A DNA stretch of 64,000 nt, taken from the NCBI GenBank assembly GCA_002943765.1, contig PQWQ01000005.1:1612001-1676000 (forward strand). The letters are read 5' to 3'. The notes below the pieces were generated by a model. The model did no database searches and had not been told where the DNA came from. It was given only the letters and a program-made list of their open reading frames with translations. Each line of letters begins with the position of its first letter. Position 1 is the first letter of the stretch. The translations under genes were made by a program, and so were the position numbers. The DNA is from Psoroptes ovis. Lineage: Eukaryota > Arthropoda > Arachnida > Sarcoptiformes > Psoroptidae. This document shows positions 22,817 to 35,605 of the stretch, piece after piece.

Positions 22817-25800
22817 CTAAACACATGTATCATATGATGATAATTTATCTAAATTAATTGTTGTTTCATCAATCATGACCGATGTTGATGATAATGATGC
22901 AGATATTGAAGATGCATATGATGATGATGATGATGTCGATGATGTTGTTGAATAAATTGATGCTGTAGCTTCTGCTGCTGTCGCTGTTTTTGTTGATGAT
23001 AATTGTGGATTATCAAGATGATCATCCGTTGATTGATCATTGGTATTCAAATCATTATCATCGACTGATTCATCAATAATCGATACTCTTGATGTACGTT
23101 TCATCATACGTTTACGACGATATTCGGCCGTATGCTCGGATGAATAAATTGGATTCATAAGCAATGCTTTTGCTGGATCTTTCATCGTAGTTGTTGATGT
23201 TGACGGTGATTTAATTGATTTAATATTTTCTTGTTCAGATTTCGCCGGTAATGATGTACAGGATGCAGATGATGTACTATTGTTAAATTGATTGATTTGA
23301 CTAGATTTTAATGAATTTTTGATCTGTAGTTTAGGTGAATGATTGTTTTCATTGCTTAAAAGATCAATAGCACATTGATTCGATGATTGTTGAGTCTGCT
23401 GCTGCTGTTGCTGTGGATGTGATTGATGATATTTCAATGAACCACCATCACCACCTGATGATGATGCAGTCGTTATTGTTGTTGTGGTTTGTGTTGTCGA
23501 TTGTCTACGCATTAAAAATAGCTTACGACGCATTTGTCGCCGTTGACTGAGATTATTGGTATGAATATTCAACAATTGACTAACAGTACCATGCGATTTT
23601 CGATGTTTTTTATCAGATAAATACTTGTTACTATGATGATGAAGATGGTGACGGTGCTGTTGATGTTTATCCAAGGATAATGTTGAATCTAATGAAGAAT
23701 CATTCCATGATGATGATTCATTGGATGAATTTAATGAACACCAACAGCAGCAACAATAATAAAATACATAGCAAATATAATCAATGAATTGTATCAATAA
23801 ATTGATTAATGCACGACGAAATTTACTCGATACTAATGCATATAATAATGGATTTAGCATTGAATTCAAATAGATCATTATACGACAAAAATATAATAAT
23901 TGATAATAACGTTCCATCGATAGTGAAATGATATCATCTTCATTTACCATCAATAGCCATAATATAAATAATCGAAATGGTAATAAACATATGAAAAAAC
24001 AAATGACAACAGCGGCCAACATTATAATCACTTTTCTTCGTGATCTTGCAATTGTTCGTGCAGCAATCACCGATGAATTACGTCTTGCTTGATTTAAATT
24101 GTTCGTTGATGGACGAGATTGTGAATTATTACGACTATTCGTTGATAATCCAAATGATGATGCTATTGAATTACGAAATAAAAATGCCATTGCCGATGAT
24201 GATTGTTGTTGTTGTTGTTGTTGCAATGAATTTGAACTTTTAAATTTTTCATCAACAATCGAATTATTTCTCGATGATTGATTCATTGTTTGTCCATTTA
24301 ATTGATATGATTGATTGCTATTTTGATGATGACTACCGCTATGTATTGATGCTATCAATAAACGACGATCATCTCGGGTAAGACGTTTGGTAATAATACA
24401 ATAAACAATTATCAATATTATCAAAGGTATTAGGAAAAATATAATTATTGATATTAGAAAATATATTTTCTGTACATTTGTCGATGCTTTCGTAATGCAA
24501 ACACTGACAATGGAACCATCAATATAAATTGAATCAACTAATTCAGTGGTGAATATGATCGGTATTGTTGCCATTATGGCAATTGTCCATAAACAACAAA
24601 TCGTAATGATTGCACGACGATTTGTACATTTATAATTTGCTTTTAATGGTTTACATATTGCATAATACTTGAATTGAATAATAAAATGATAAAATTAAAA
24701 AATCAAGATTATTATTGATTAGTAGAATTAATCAGAATTTCAGAATCCAAAAAATGAATACAATGAAAAAAATAGTACATACCCTTTCAAATGATATGGC
24801 CAAAATGGTCAACACTGAGCTATGTGCAACAACCGATTCAACAAATGGTACTGTTCTACCTGTTTAGACAATAATTAATAAACAGATGATTCGATTAATT
24901 AAATGATTGATTTTCAAGGCCAATATGAATTTTTTGAGATATGCTCAGTATTTTTGCCACTAGCAAATTTTCAAATTTTAATCACGTGATATCCTGTGTC
25001 GTTCGGTAACGTGCACGGTAAAATCGGCGTGTAAAACGCGACAAAAAATTCATGAATGACTAACAAATCATTACTCGATCGGCGAAATAAATTAAAATCT
25101 AAAAACAATTTTTGACCTTTGCTCACTACGTCGATCATCGATGATGGAAACACGAAGATCAAAACGATTAAACAAAGATAATAATGGTCTTAGCAGTATC
25201 TTAAAAGTGACAAATGACATTGAAGCTTGTAATGATGGTGAAATGGAAAAATATTGCCGAAGAAAATTACGATTATGTAAGAAAAATTTGTGTGAAAATT
25301 TGCCGATATTCATTAAAAAACGAACAAATTACGATAATGCGAACAACAATGATTATTATGAACCAACATATGATCATAGCAAAGATAAATTACAATGATT
25401 ACCCGATAGAATCGATGATAATCAATTCAATTCATTGTTAGAATTGTTTGATTCAAATAATGAAATGATAATCGAATCGTTACATTCAAATAATTATAAT
25501 TATGATAATGTAATTGAAAATTATCTCAAAGATAATGGAAAACCGAAGCGATCTCCATCATTATCATCATCGATGGATCGATGTCAAATGGTTTATATGC
25601 AACGTATATTAAATAATGATGATAATCGATTAAATTTGATGAAATTTCCAAATCATTTTGAATTGATAAAATTGATTTTTATCAATAATAATAATAATAA
25701 TGATGATGGCGATTCATTAATTGATCGTAAATTAATTATTGAAAAAATTATCCGAAATGAAACATTTAATAATCGATAATCATCGAATTGGTTTTGGCAT

Positions 25801-28800
25801 TCGTTTAGCTTGGACAATCGATGAATCAATCCAGAATCAATCAAAAACCCAAGAATCTTTCAATCAAGAATCATTTGAAGATTCATTTTTCTTTACTCAC
25901 TCAACGATTAAATCCTTGAATGTTTATCACCATCATATGATGATATAATCATTAAAAAACGTGTGAAACTTTTTTTTATCGTTTTTCTTCTTTCTTTCTT
26001 TGATATAATTTGTAATTTGATATTTTGTTGTTGTGATTTTCACTTAATTCATTTACACTCACACACACACACACTTCTCATATGTCTTGAAATTTTATCA
26101 ATCGTTAACACTAAAATACATTCTGTTCAAATTCTGTTTGAAATAATAATAACCATAATAATTTGTCATTATTTTAACCAGCAAATCGAATTGCAGAATT
26201 TCATTAAATTCTTATGAAATTTCGATGATCATCTTTGAAAGCTTTGATTTCTTCTTCTTCTTCATATTCAACGATTAAATCGATTAATAGCAGCGTCGAT
26301 GATGCAGTCCGGCAACGTAGTGGTGCGTTCGATAGACCGAAACTTTCTCGGCGCTACCGGCTGCCCAAAAATTGAAATTCTTACATCGAACATTGATGGC
26401 AACTGATTTGCTGATGGTAAAACGATCAATTCAATGTTGCTGTTGACGATCGGTTGGTTTTGTTGTTGTAACATGTTTACATCACATGATCAGAAGAGGA
26501 ACAAAGATAATTTGATATTCAATTGATTCGATTGTTTAAATGTGGGTCTGATGTGCTCAATCACTGAGAAAAAGGAAGAAAAGACTAAAACTTGGTGAAA
26601 TAATAAATGATTAGCGTGATTTGAATGCACTGAAAGCAAGTACAAGCACATTAAGCTCGAAACATAAATGACAAAACAATTAAAATTATGTTTAATTTGA
26701 TTTGATCTGAAAATTTCACATAAAACAATTGAAAATAATGATGGATTCTTATTCTGGGATTCTTGTTTTTGGAAACTCAATCTCAAATTTCATTCAAAAA
26801 ATAATTCCCAAATGTGGGTGATCGTTCAATTTAAGAATTCTTTGAGAAGATTTCTGCATCAATGTATCTGCTCTTCGAGATGTCTAAGCATCAATTAAAG
26901 ATGTTCTAACAATTCAGAGAAGTTTTGAAGATAATCATCAACATCAACGACCACACGATGACAATCAACCGAAGCAAAACTAGGCCATCGGTGTGTGTGT
27001 GTGTGTGTGTGTGGTTAAGCTTTTGGTTGTCATTTCGGCTGGTGGCTGCTGTTGATGTTGTTGTCATTGCTCATAATGACATAAAAGTAAATTGAATTCT
27101 TATTCTTACTTTAATCCAAGAAAACATCCCACGCATATCCTACGGAATTTGTTGAAGAATTAAAGAATATTCATTCATTTTATACAATTGATGATGCGGA
27201 AATAAATTAAAATGTTACCATTTTGTTTCGTTTCTTATTTTTTTCAATAATAATAATAATAATAATATTGAACATTAAGAGTGCTGAATGATGATTAATA
27301 TATATATATATCGTTTTATTGTATTTCTATTCGATGATGATTCAAAATTAACAAACAATTCGTATGTTGTTTGTATTTGTTTATGAGTTTTTGATCGTTT
27401 GTTTCGTTATTTATTTGTTTGTTTATTTTGTGATATGAACAAATGAGCCAATTCAATTCGACAAATGAACCAATTCAATTCGATTCAAGTGACAATCAAT
27501 CGTTTGACGATGTATTAATGTTGCAAATGTTATCACATTATTCTTCGTATTTTTTTTTTAATTAAAAAGTACTCGGACATTTTCATTTATTTCATATGTA
27601 CCCAATTGATAGAATTATATACAAAATTGAAGATAATGTCGATGAGCCGAATGATATGGATGTCATCTTGATGGCTGGATGTGGTAATCTCACCACCATC
27701 AACAACATCTGTCAACAATCATTTAATGGTTTTTTTTCAATTTTACGGTGACCGAAAATTCTTTTGGCATCAAAGGAATTATCAAACGATTGATCATTGA
27801 GATGAAACTATTGATTATTCTTTTTGAATCCTTTTTTTTCCTTGAAATTTCCAATCATCAATAAGCTGATAATTGGAATAATTTAAGGCAATTCATTCGG
27901 GCGAATTTTCAATCATCATTGAACTTTTAACAAGTGAAAAATAAACAATTTAAAACAATTTACGATTGATAATTGTTAATTGATTTAAAAATTTGCGAAA
28001 TTTCAAAATTAAACCAAGAATTTTCGCATATTTTTCGGTGCATTTCATATTGAATAAACCTGGTTGTCCAACAAGTTCAGAGCTAATCTACCAATATAAA
28101 TCATTGATTAAGGCAGAGAGAACTTTTCGGACAACTTTGAAACCTTTTAGGTTTATAAAATGATTAATTGCAATTGTTAGAATTTGAAATTTCTTAAAAA
28201 ATCAGTCATAATTCATAAAATAAGAAGAAGAAGCCAATTGTAAGAATATAAACACAGCAACAATAATAATTCTTATGATTAATAATTTATCACGTTTTGC
28301 TGGTGTCGGTGTGTGTGTGAAATTCATGAATTTACTTCATAAAATAAGGAAGGAATTCACAAGAAAATTTCACGAAGAATTATTCCAATAAGACATTTAT
28401 GATTTATTCTAAGACTTTTGACACGTTTTTATTCAATATTTCGTATGAATGAATACACTCATTGATCAACAACTATCAATACGAATTTCGAGCACATTTC
28501 AGCGAACGTTTTGATGCGAAAATATGAGAGTAAATAAATTGAACTAAAAACTAAGACAAAATAAAACATTTTTGATGATGATTTAATACAAGTTTGGGCT
28601 GTCCTAAAAGTTTTTGCGTATTGAATCAATTGAAATTCGCATTGAAAATTGGCAAAAATTTCATTTAAAAACTTTTCGGACAGCTCAACAACAATATTTT
28701 CGATACTTTCATATATTTATGAATAAATTAAAATTTTTTAAAAATTTACTTTTTGTTCTTATTTTTTCATATATGATTGATTTATGCATTTTCACATTTT

Positions 28801-30685
28801 AAAAAATTCGAATAAAGTTTAAAAATTTCGTTTGCATTGCTAATTCTACTTGGGAATATTTAGATATTTATTAAAAAATTGATTAATAGAAACATAGTTT
28901 GAAATATTTAAAATTTTTAAAACTATTCTGATAAATAATAATAATTAGGCCTTTGAACTTTTGTTTTCGTTCATTTTCATTTGCAAAACAATGAAAAAAA
29001 ACATCATTTTACCATTTTGAATCCTTAATACGGTAATTCTATGAAAATAACAATTTATAATGCACAAAATAATAATCAGTGTAGTAAAAATCGTTTAAAA
29101 AATGGAAATAATATGCTTAAATACTTTTAAATAAATAAAAAAAAAACAATGATGATGATGATGATTTGAAACAAACATTTTTTCAAATTATAACAAATTT
29201 AAAACACAAAGAATTTTAAAATAAATTTAAAACAATCATAGCAATGATAAACGAAAATAATGATGATAATTTTGAATTTCGAATTTGAAATTTAAAAAAA
29301 ATTAACAAAATCAAAATTTACAAAAAAGGCTTATTCATACATTATCTCCATAAGAATATTCATTCATTCATTCATTTGTTTGTTTGTTATTCATTAAATG
29401 AGATTCATCAAACAAAAAAAAAAAATTCATTAAAAATGGTAAAATGTTAGTATATAAAATAAGCGATAATCGCCCATAATCACCCTGAAATAATCATCAT
29501 CATCATCATCAAACGCTGGTTATCATCGAGGAAACATCAAAACATAATTATTTGAAAAAATAATACAAATAAGAATAAATAAAAGTAAAATTATTATACA
29601 AAATCACCGACTTAATATCAAAATACCAAGTTATTATTGTTATTATTATTATTATTACACACATTCGAATACAAACACACCAGTGATTATTTGTTGATGA
29701 TAATTTAAAAATAAATTAAAATAAGAAATTTATTCGGGTTGTCCGAAAAGTTTTTGCGCATTTGAATCAATGAAATTTGAATTGAATGCTTGGCTTGAAA
29801 TCCGGCATAATTTTTCGGACAACCAAAATTCTTATTTATTTTTATTTTTCTATTTTCATAGAATCAAAATTAGAAAAAGTAATTGTTGAGGAATTATTTT
29901 TTTTTTTTTCGAACACACAAAAGAATACATACAAATGGAGATGAATGATTTTTAATTTGAATTTTTTTAAAGGAAAAGAAAATAAATGATTTTATAAATT
30001 TGGTAAATTTTGTTAAATATTTGACACAAATTATTTACAAATGACTATTTTAATCATTAATTTTACATTTATAAAATAATTTGTGGCAATCGTTTTGGTT
30101 CTTTAGTTTTTGTTCCAAAAAGTAATCAAGCATTTATTTTGGACAAAACTTTGAGTATTAAGAGTCTTAGACTCTTTAGCAATGTTTAGCGGATCAAGCA
30201 CAGATCCATGTCTGGATCCATGCACAGACCCAAGCTCAGACCCAGACACAGACAAGCAAGACACTTGTGTGGCTGCCTAGGATCGGGGACTGGTAATTTG
30301 AGGATTTTTTTTTCGGTGAATTTCAGGGACAAATGATTCAGTCAAAAAAAAAAAAAATTAATGGCAAAGTTATCAAAATGGATTTTTTAGAAATTAAATG
30401 AAAATAAATGAAAAATATTTGACGATCGTAAAAAATTTTCGCGGAAAAAAAATCCAGAATCGAAATGAAAAGTTTCAATCAAGATCATGATGTGATCATT
30501 CATAGAATTGAGAGTAGAGAATTGTCAATGGAATACATTTTTTCTCATTGGGAATTTCTTCACCGAAATTCATTGTTGATCAATTCTTCATGTGTCATGT
30601 TCTTAATGTTAATAATTTTGACCACAAGAAATTGAAAATTTTTTTTCTGAAATCGTCCAATGACCAAGAAAAAAAAATTTAGGTT

Positions 30686-30716
<31 letters not shown>

Positions 30717-31681
30717 TTTGAAAATTTCAAGGAAATTTATTCTTAGCCGAAAAAATTTCTTTAAATTAAGGTCAAACCAAAATGATAATAATAATGGGAA
30801 AAAAACCAGAAAATTTAGACCAAATTATTGAAAATTTTGAGTAAAAATTTCAAGAAATAAATGACCAGATAAAATAAAAGTTTCAATGTTCAAACAATTG
30901 CACATATACTTGAAAATATGTATTTGGATATGTTTTGGACACATAAAATGTCATGCCATAATGTTCAGCTTGTTCAAAAAGTTTTGGCTGATTTTCAATG
31001 GCCATCGCCATTGATTAAACAATGACAAAACTTTTCGGACACAATCGAAAATAAATTTGAAATAATTCTTTTTTTAAATAACAAAAACTTACACATAAAT
31101 TCACCTAACATCCATATTTCTGGTTCTGTATGTAATTCAATTAATACGGTCGGTGTACAACAACACAACACAAGCAAATCGGCAATACTTAAATTAATTA
31201 AAAATATATTTGTTGAATTTTGTGAAAATTGTTGCTGTTGCTGCTGTTGTTGTTGTTGTTGTTGTTGTGGTTGTTGTTGTTGTTGTTGAGTAGGATTAGA
31301 ATTTGAATCACCATTATTGTTATTATTCAGATTAATACTACTTGTGATAATATTTTTTTTTCTTTTTTGTCCACGTATAATAACCAAGGCAACCAATACA
31401 TTACCGATGATGCCGAATATTAAAATTATAATACAAATAATTGTTGATGTTAATCGCAATGAAAATGGTAATGACATCATTGTTGATGTCGATGATGATG
31501 ATGATGATGATGATGAGGTGGTGGCCGTTGATGAAATTGGCAACAATAATGATTGATTTATGATATCGTTGTCATTACTATTATGGCGATTATTATTATT
31601 ATTATTATCAGTGATATCAATCAAATTATAATCATCATTATCATTGAAAAAATTATTATAAATCATCGATAGTGTATCCAT
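22817..31681 (-). CDS. ETHR: Ecdysis-triggering hormone receptor-like class A GPCR
   Basis: Three exons (31681-31093, 24859-24783, 24667-22817) encode 838 residues, with introns of 6233 and 115 bp. Phases fit exactly: exon 1 ends in the T of the TM3 Cys197 codon; exon 2 supplies TVPFVE and VLTILAISFER; exon 3 starts YYAICKPLKA, splitting the E221-R222-Y223 motif. TM2 (NSTNIFLINLSIADLL, CTPTVLIE), TM6 (CFFICLLPFR) and TM7 (RYYQLLYFCRIMIYLNS, NPLLY) match arthropod ETH receptors closely; a TRH-receptor relative is the alternative. ETHR couples to Gq on neurons and endocrine cells to start moulting behaviour. It is unusual in being about twice normal length, with Asn/Gln tracts in ICL1, a long ICL3 and a tail of about 340 residues rich in Ser/Thr/Gln. 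Confidence 0.85.
24981..24990. promoter_or_regulatory. Palindromic E-box ATCACGTGAT
   Basis: A perfect 10-bp palindrome with CACGTG core (TCACGTGA, the MITF/TFE type). It lies 151-160 bp before the ATG of the nested plus-strand ORF at 25141, in a local GC-richer patch (24980-25050). A promoter function for that ORF is inferred. Confidence 0.35.
25141..25779 (+). pseudogene. Interrupted ORF nested in the ETH receptor intron
   Basis: From the ATG at 25141 (or 25144) the frame runs 85 codons with ordinary composition (METRRSKRLNK start, then KYCRRKLRLCKKNLC). A TGA at 25396-25398 interrupts it, and it continues in the same frame for 126 more codons to 25779 (DRCQMVYMQRILN, then FPNHFELIKLIF). 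A further coding-like stretch, RIGFGIRLAWTIDE, lies in another frame near 25793-25834. I know no family match. Options are a decayed gene (one stop, one frameshift), a gene with an intron I could not place (the best acceptor, ending 25441, gives no clean join), or an assembly error. An E-box and a GC-richer patch precede the ATG. Confidence 0.4.
26268..26474 (-). CDS. Doubtful 68-codon ORF in a GC-richer patch
   Basis: The frame begins MLQQQNQPIVNSN and includes SMFDVRISIFGQPVAPRKF, with no simple-repeat bias. The DNA here is visibly GC-richer than the rest of the intron. A donor-like GTAAGA follows the FD codons, so it could be a first exon. No family is recognised, and it may not be a gene. 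Confidence 0.2.
   Translation of the reverse strand: MLQQQNQPIVNSNIELIVLPSANQLPSMFDVRISIFGQPVAPRKFRSIERTTTLPDCIIDAAINRFNR
26991..27013. repeat. (GT)n microsatellite
   Basis: Eleven and a half uninterrupted GT units in the receptor intron. Confidence 0.95.
27596..27751 (+). CDS. Doubtful 51-residue ORF
   Basis: The ATG at 27596 begins MYPIDRIIYKIEDNVDEPND and continues VILMAGCGNLTTINNICQQS, ending at a TGA at 27749. The composition is more varied than the surrounding intron and resembles coding sequence. No homologue is recognised and no splice sites are clear. Confidence 0.2.
   Translation: MYPIDRIIYKIEDNVDEPNDMDVILMAGCGNLTTINNICQQSFNGFFSILR
28062..28135. mobile_element. Miniature element copy B (GTCCGAAAAGTT family)
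   Basis: The left end GGTTGTCCAACAAGTT and the right end AACTTTTCGGACAAC form imperfect terminal inverted repeats. The inner CATTGATTAA is shared with copies A and E. There is no coding capacity. Confidence 0.5.
28596..28686. mobile_element. Miniature element copy C (GTCCGAAAAGTT family)
   Basis: The left end GGGCTGTCCTAAAAGTTTTT pairs with the right end AAAAACTTTTCGGACAGCTC. The first 50 bp, including TTTTTGCG and TGAATCAAT, closely match copy D at 29736. It is 91 bp long. Confidence 0.6.
29736..29824. mobile_element. Miniature element copy D (GTCCGAAAAGTT family)
   Basis: The left end GGGTTGTCCGAAAAGTTTTT and the right end AATTTTTCGGACAACC are inverted copies. The GGGTTG...AAGT..TTGCG end resembles the termini of mariner-type (mellifera-like) transposons, so a non-autonomous mariner origin is likely. 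It is 89 bp long and the best preserved copy. Confidence 0.6.
30198..30257. repeat. 12-bp tandem minisatellite, five units
   Basis: Units begin at 30198, 30210, 30222, 30234 and 30246. Examples are GCACAGATCCAT, GCACAGACCCAA and GCTCAGACCCAG. The tract is much GC-richer than its surroundings and is followed by more CAGAC-like sequence. Confidence 0.75.
30968..31043. mobile_element. Miniature element copy E (GTCCGAAAAGTT family)
   Basis: The left end GCTTGTTCAAAAAGTTTT pairs imperfectly with the right end AAAACTTTTCGGACACAA. The interior GATTTTCAATGGCCATCGCC is shared with copy A at 135-208. It ends 49 bp inside the intron, close to the exon 1 donor of the ETH receptor. Confidence 0.5.
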
Positions 31682-34600
31682 TTTCTATTATTTCTTTTTA
31701 CTTTTAAATTTTAAAATTATTTAAATCATTTTTAAAATTATCATTTTGTAGTAGCCTTATTTCAAAGCCTTAGAAAATTTCAAAACTTTTGACATTTTTT
31801 TTTTGTTTTTTGTTTTTCAAACAAAAAGTTTCCGTGATAATAGCGAAAGTGATAATTGACAGTTTCTTATCATTTTTTTTTTTTTTTTTTTTTTGAAATT
31901 TGATCGAAACAAAGTAAAAAAAAAATTTAAATTCTTTCACTGAATTTTTCTATGAATAAATTGACAGAAATTGATTCAATATTGATTCATTGATTTGTGA
32001 ATATTTTTTTTTTACATCGATAGATACTACATAGATAGATGAATGTTAAAATTTATTGTAGGAAAATAGTTTTTTTTTTAAGAAAAATATTTTGTTTTTT
32101 TTTTGCTGAAAAATTTTGATTTTGTAATAAGGAAAAAAATGAAAAAAGATTTTCACGGAATAAATCATCATTTTAAATATGATAATGTCGATGTCAATAA
32201 TAATCACAGATTCATTGATTCACTCACACATCATCATCGTCCATCATCATCATCATCATCGTAATACACACAGTTCAATACACGGAAGTAAAATATGCTT
32301 TAAGCAGAATATGATTTGATTGAGGGTCTTTTTGAATATAAAATGAATGAAATGAATAATAATAAACCAAGAAAATATCAATAAAAAAGTTGATGAAATT
32401 CTTCAAATGAATCGAAATTAAAATCAAAATTTGATTTTTTTAAAAATTTAAATTGATTCTTTTTTCTCGCTTATATTTAATATAATCACATTGATACAAT
32501 CAAAAAAAAAGATCAATCAGTTCATTCACATTTGAATTGATTTGAATAAGAAGAAGAAGAAAATAAATAAATGCACAAGAAAATTTGTTGTTTTTTATGA
32601 TTGATTTTTGATTTTCGATTTGAATTAACTGACTTATATTACAATGATGCATTGATCGTTCGATGAATCGCTGGCATAATCGATGATTATGATTGCCAAA
32701 ATCAATGATCACCAGAAATTTGTGGATTTTTGATCGGAAATTTTCGGATTTTTTTTTGATTAACCAAAAATTTTCGATTTTCGATGTGAATCAATTGTGA
32801 TCCGTTGTTGTACGAAGAATGATGACAAAATCTTTGACAAAATATTTGAAATTTATTATTTAGCTTATTTTGATTTGATTCAATCTGTAATGATTATCAT
32901 CATCGTCATCATCATCATCATTTTTTCATCTGCAGATGGTAAATTCATTTGTTCAAATGTTAAATATTTCAATGATGATTTGAATTATTTTTCGGTTGCA
33001 TTTTTCAAATGTTTTGAAGATAACAAACAGACAAACACACACACACACACAACACAATGTCAAACATCAAATTTGAAATTTTTGTTCATATTTTCATAGA
33101 TGATAATGATGAGATAAAACAAAATAATGGAAAAAATGTTTTTTTTTTCTTTGACATTTTTGACAATTAATTTCAATTTCAATTTGGTTTTGAATCATCA
33201 TTCACAATATCATTATTATTGATTATTGTCATTATTTATGTTTGATTTATTCGTAATTTTTATTTATTTTATATTATTTTAAGAATTTTTTTTTCGGGTG
33301 CAATTCAATTCATTTTTATTGTTGAATTTAATTTCATCTTGAATCTTAATTTCATCTCGATGATCAATGATGGCGATGGAAATGGCAATAGTGGATGATG
33401 ATCCGAGAATAATGGCCCATCGACTGGCCTTTGGATGGTCACAAAAAAAGAAAAAAAATTTGAATCAAAAACAGGAAATATTAAAAATGAAAAATTACAT
33501 TGAAATAAATCATTTCTGATTCAAAAGAATAAATCAAATACATACATACTTGTGTATTGAATTCTTATGTGATTAGATGATTAAATCAAAAACAAAAAAA
33601 CATTGAAATAATTAATGACTGTAATAATATCAACAAAAGAAAAATCGAAACATTTCACAAAAAAAAAAAAAAAAATATTCAAATATATCACATGAAACAA
33701 AATATATTAATGAAAATTCATCGAATGATAAATGTTTCAATCATAAATAATCAAAAATAATAATAATTATAATAATAATGTCAACATCGATGATTCGTCA
33801 TTGACAATAATGATGACAATTTTATTATTATTATTATGATGGTAATTGTGATTATAATCAATAATGACATAATTTCAATATGATCAAAAGATGATCAATG
33901 AAATGATCATTCGACCATCATCTTTGTTTGTTTATTTATTTATTTATTTATCTATTTATTCATCATGTTTGATCGATTCATTGATCAATCATTCATTGAT
34001 TCATTTATTTACATTATTTTTTTCTTTGTTAACAAACAAACAAACAAAAATCAATCGGTAAAGATGATCACATGCACACACATACAGAAACACACACACA
34101 CAGAGAAAAATATAGGCGAAATGAAAAATATTGAATTAATTTGAATTTTGATATTTGAAATCAAGATTGAAAAACTAGGCAAACACGATGAACTAAGCAA
34201 TGAAGACGATGAACGCTATGAAATGTTATGATGAAATCGTTGAAATGAATGAATGAAACAATATCGTTGATTGTTTTTTTTTTTGTAGGAAAATTAATTA
34301 ATTTTAGGAAAAATACCGCTTATTTCATTTATATTATTACCATGGCTGTATTTAAATATTATTGCACAATTCAAATATATGAATGAAATGAAATGAATGA
34401 ATTTTTTTTTTCACCGATTCTGTGCCGATTGAATTCAATGTAATAATAATTCTCTGTGTGTGTGTATGTTTGATTATTGTTTTCAATTATTTTTTTCAAT
34501 CATAAATTATTTACTACTAGTTTTGTGAAATGAAAGAAAATAGATTTAAATAATAATTGTAATTGTAATATTAAACATACACACACACACACACATCAAA

Positions 34601-35605
34601 AGATGCTAACGGTTTACATTAGTCAATATCTTAAGTCTATATATGTGTGATAATAAGTATCATAGGCTTTGGTGCTTATATACGTCATAAGTAAATAATA
34701 TAATCAAGTTTGATGCAAAAAATATACATACCATTTCCTACCGTAATTACCATTTTCCAATTTTCAAAAATCTTCATAATTGTCTATGATGTTGATGATT
34801 ATCGATGATGCTGATAATCGTCGATGATGATTATCGATGTCGATGGTGATGATGATGATGCAGATGACAAGAGAAAACTCTTGTATATTCACAAGTATTA
34901 TAACAAAACTTTGAAATCAATTATCTCATAATCATAATTGTCAATAATAATGTGATTGTCATCACTAATTCATTCATCAATCAATCATTATCAATAATTT
35001 TTCAAAATGACAATTGAATAAAGTAAAGTGAAGTTGATAAATTGTTCATTTATATGGACATTTGAATTAGTTTGAAAGTGAATGAATGCATTGTTTAGTT
35101 TCATATCGATATGTCATGGTCAAAATGATCGGTTATATCAATAATAACACAAAAAATTTTCAATCGTGTAATGAAGCTATTGCTTTTCATCTCCATTCAT
35201 TGATTCATAATACATCCAACCAACTCATTTCACGAACAAAAGTCTATCGATGATGATTATAGATATTTTCATTTTTGTTTGAAATTACGAAAATTTTCAT
35301 GTCCAAAAGTTGTGAATTGTCAATAGTAAAAATGACCAAAAATAGTTTGACCCAAAAAAAGCGAAAAATGACGAAAAATTCAAAATAAATATTGAAAAAA
35401 ATAGATTTTTTCTTCTGCAAACAATTCAATACATTCGTACAACATATCAAAATCAATATCATCATTTTTATTGTTATCGATATTATTTAATGATAATATT
35501 TGATGAAATTTATATTTACAAAATTGTCAAAATTATAAATAAAAATAAAAAATGAAAAATCAAACGGAAAAAAAATTTCGAATTTTTTTCTTGCAGTTTT
35601 CTCCG
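31682..35605. other. Intergenic / 5' flank of the ETH receptor
   Basis: I see no coding gene here. The sequence is AT-rich with poly-T (31873-31894), CA repeats near 33035, 34085 and 34575, and GAT/ATC repeats (34800-34865). It probably includes the receptor promoter and 5' UTR. A short open frame near 32797-33099 is repeat-driven. Confidence 0.5.

Larger units (their letters stand above)
24860..31092. other. Intron 1 of the ETH receptor gene
   Basis: This 6.2-kb intron separates the TM1-TM2 exon from the TM3 exon. The donor is GTAAGT and the acceptor CAG. It contains a plus-strand interrupted ORF (25141-25779), a minus-strand small ORF (26268-26474), four copies of a short inverted-repeat element and a 12-bp minisatellite, all listed separately. 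The rest is AT-rich. Confidence 0.75.

Noticed and set aside
24040..24281. Plus-strand frames opposite the ETH receptor
   Set aside because: They are antisense shadows of the receptor's last exon.
30995..31092. Continuation of ETH receptor exon 1 past residue 196
   Set aside because: A clean GTAAGT donor, and an exact phase match to the TM3 exon, show this is intron. It also contains a mobile-element copy.
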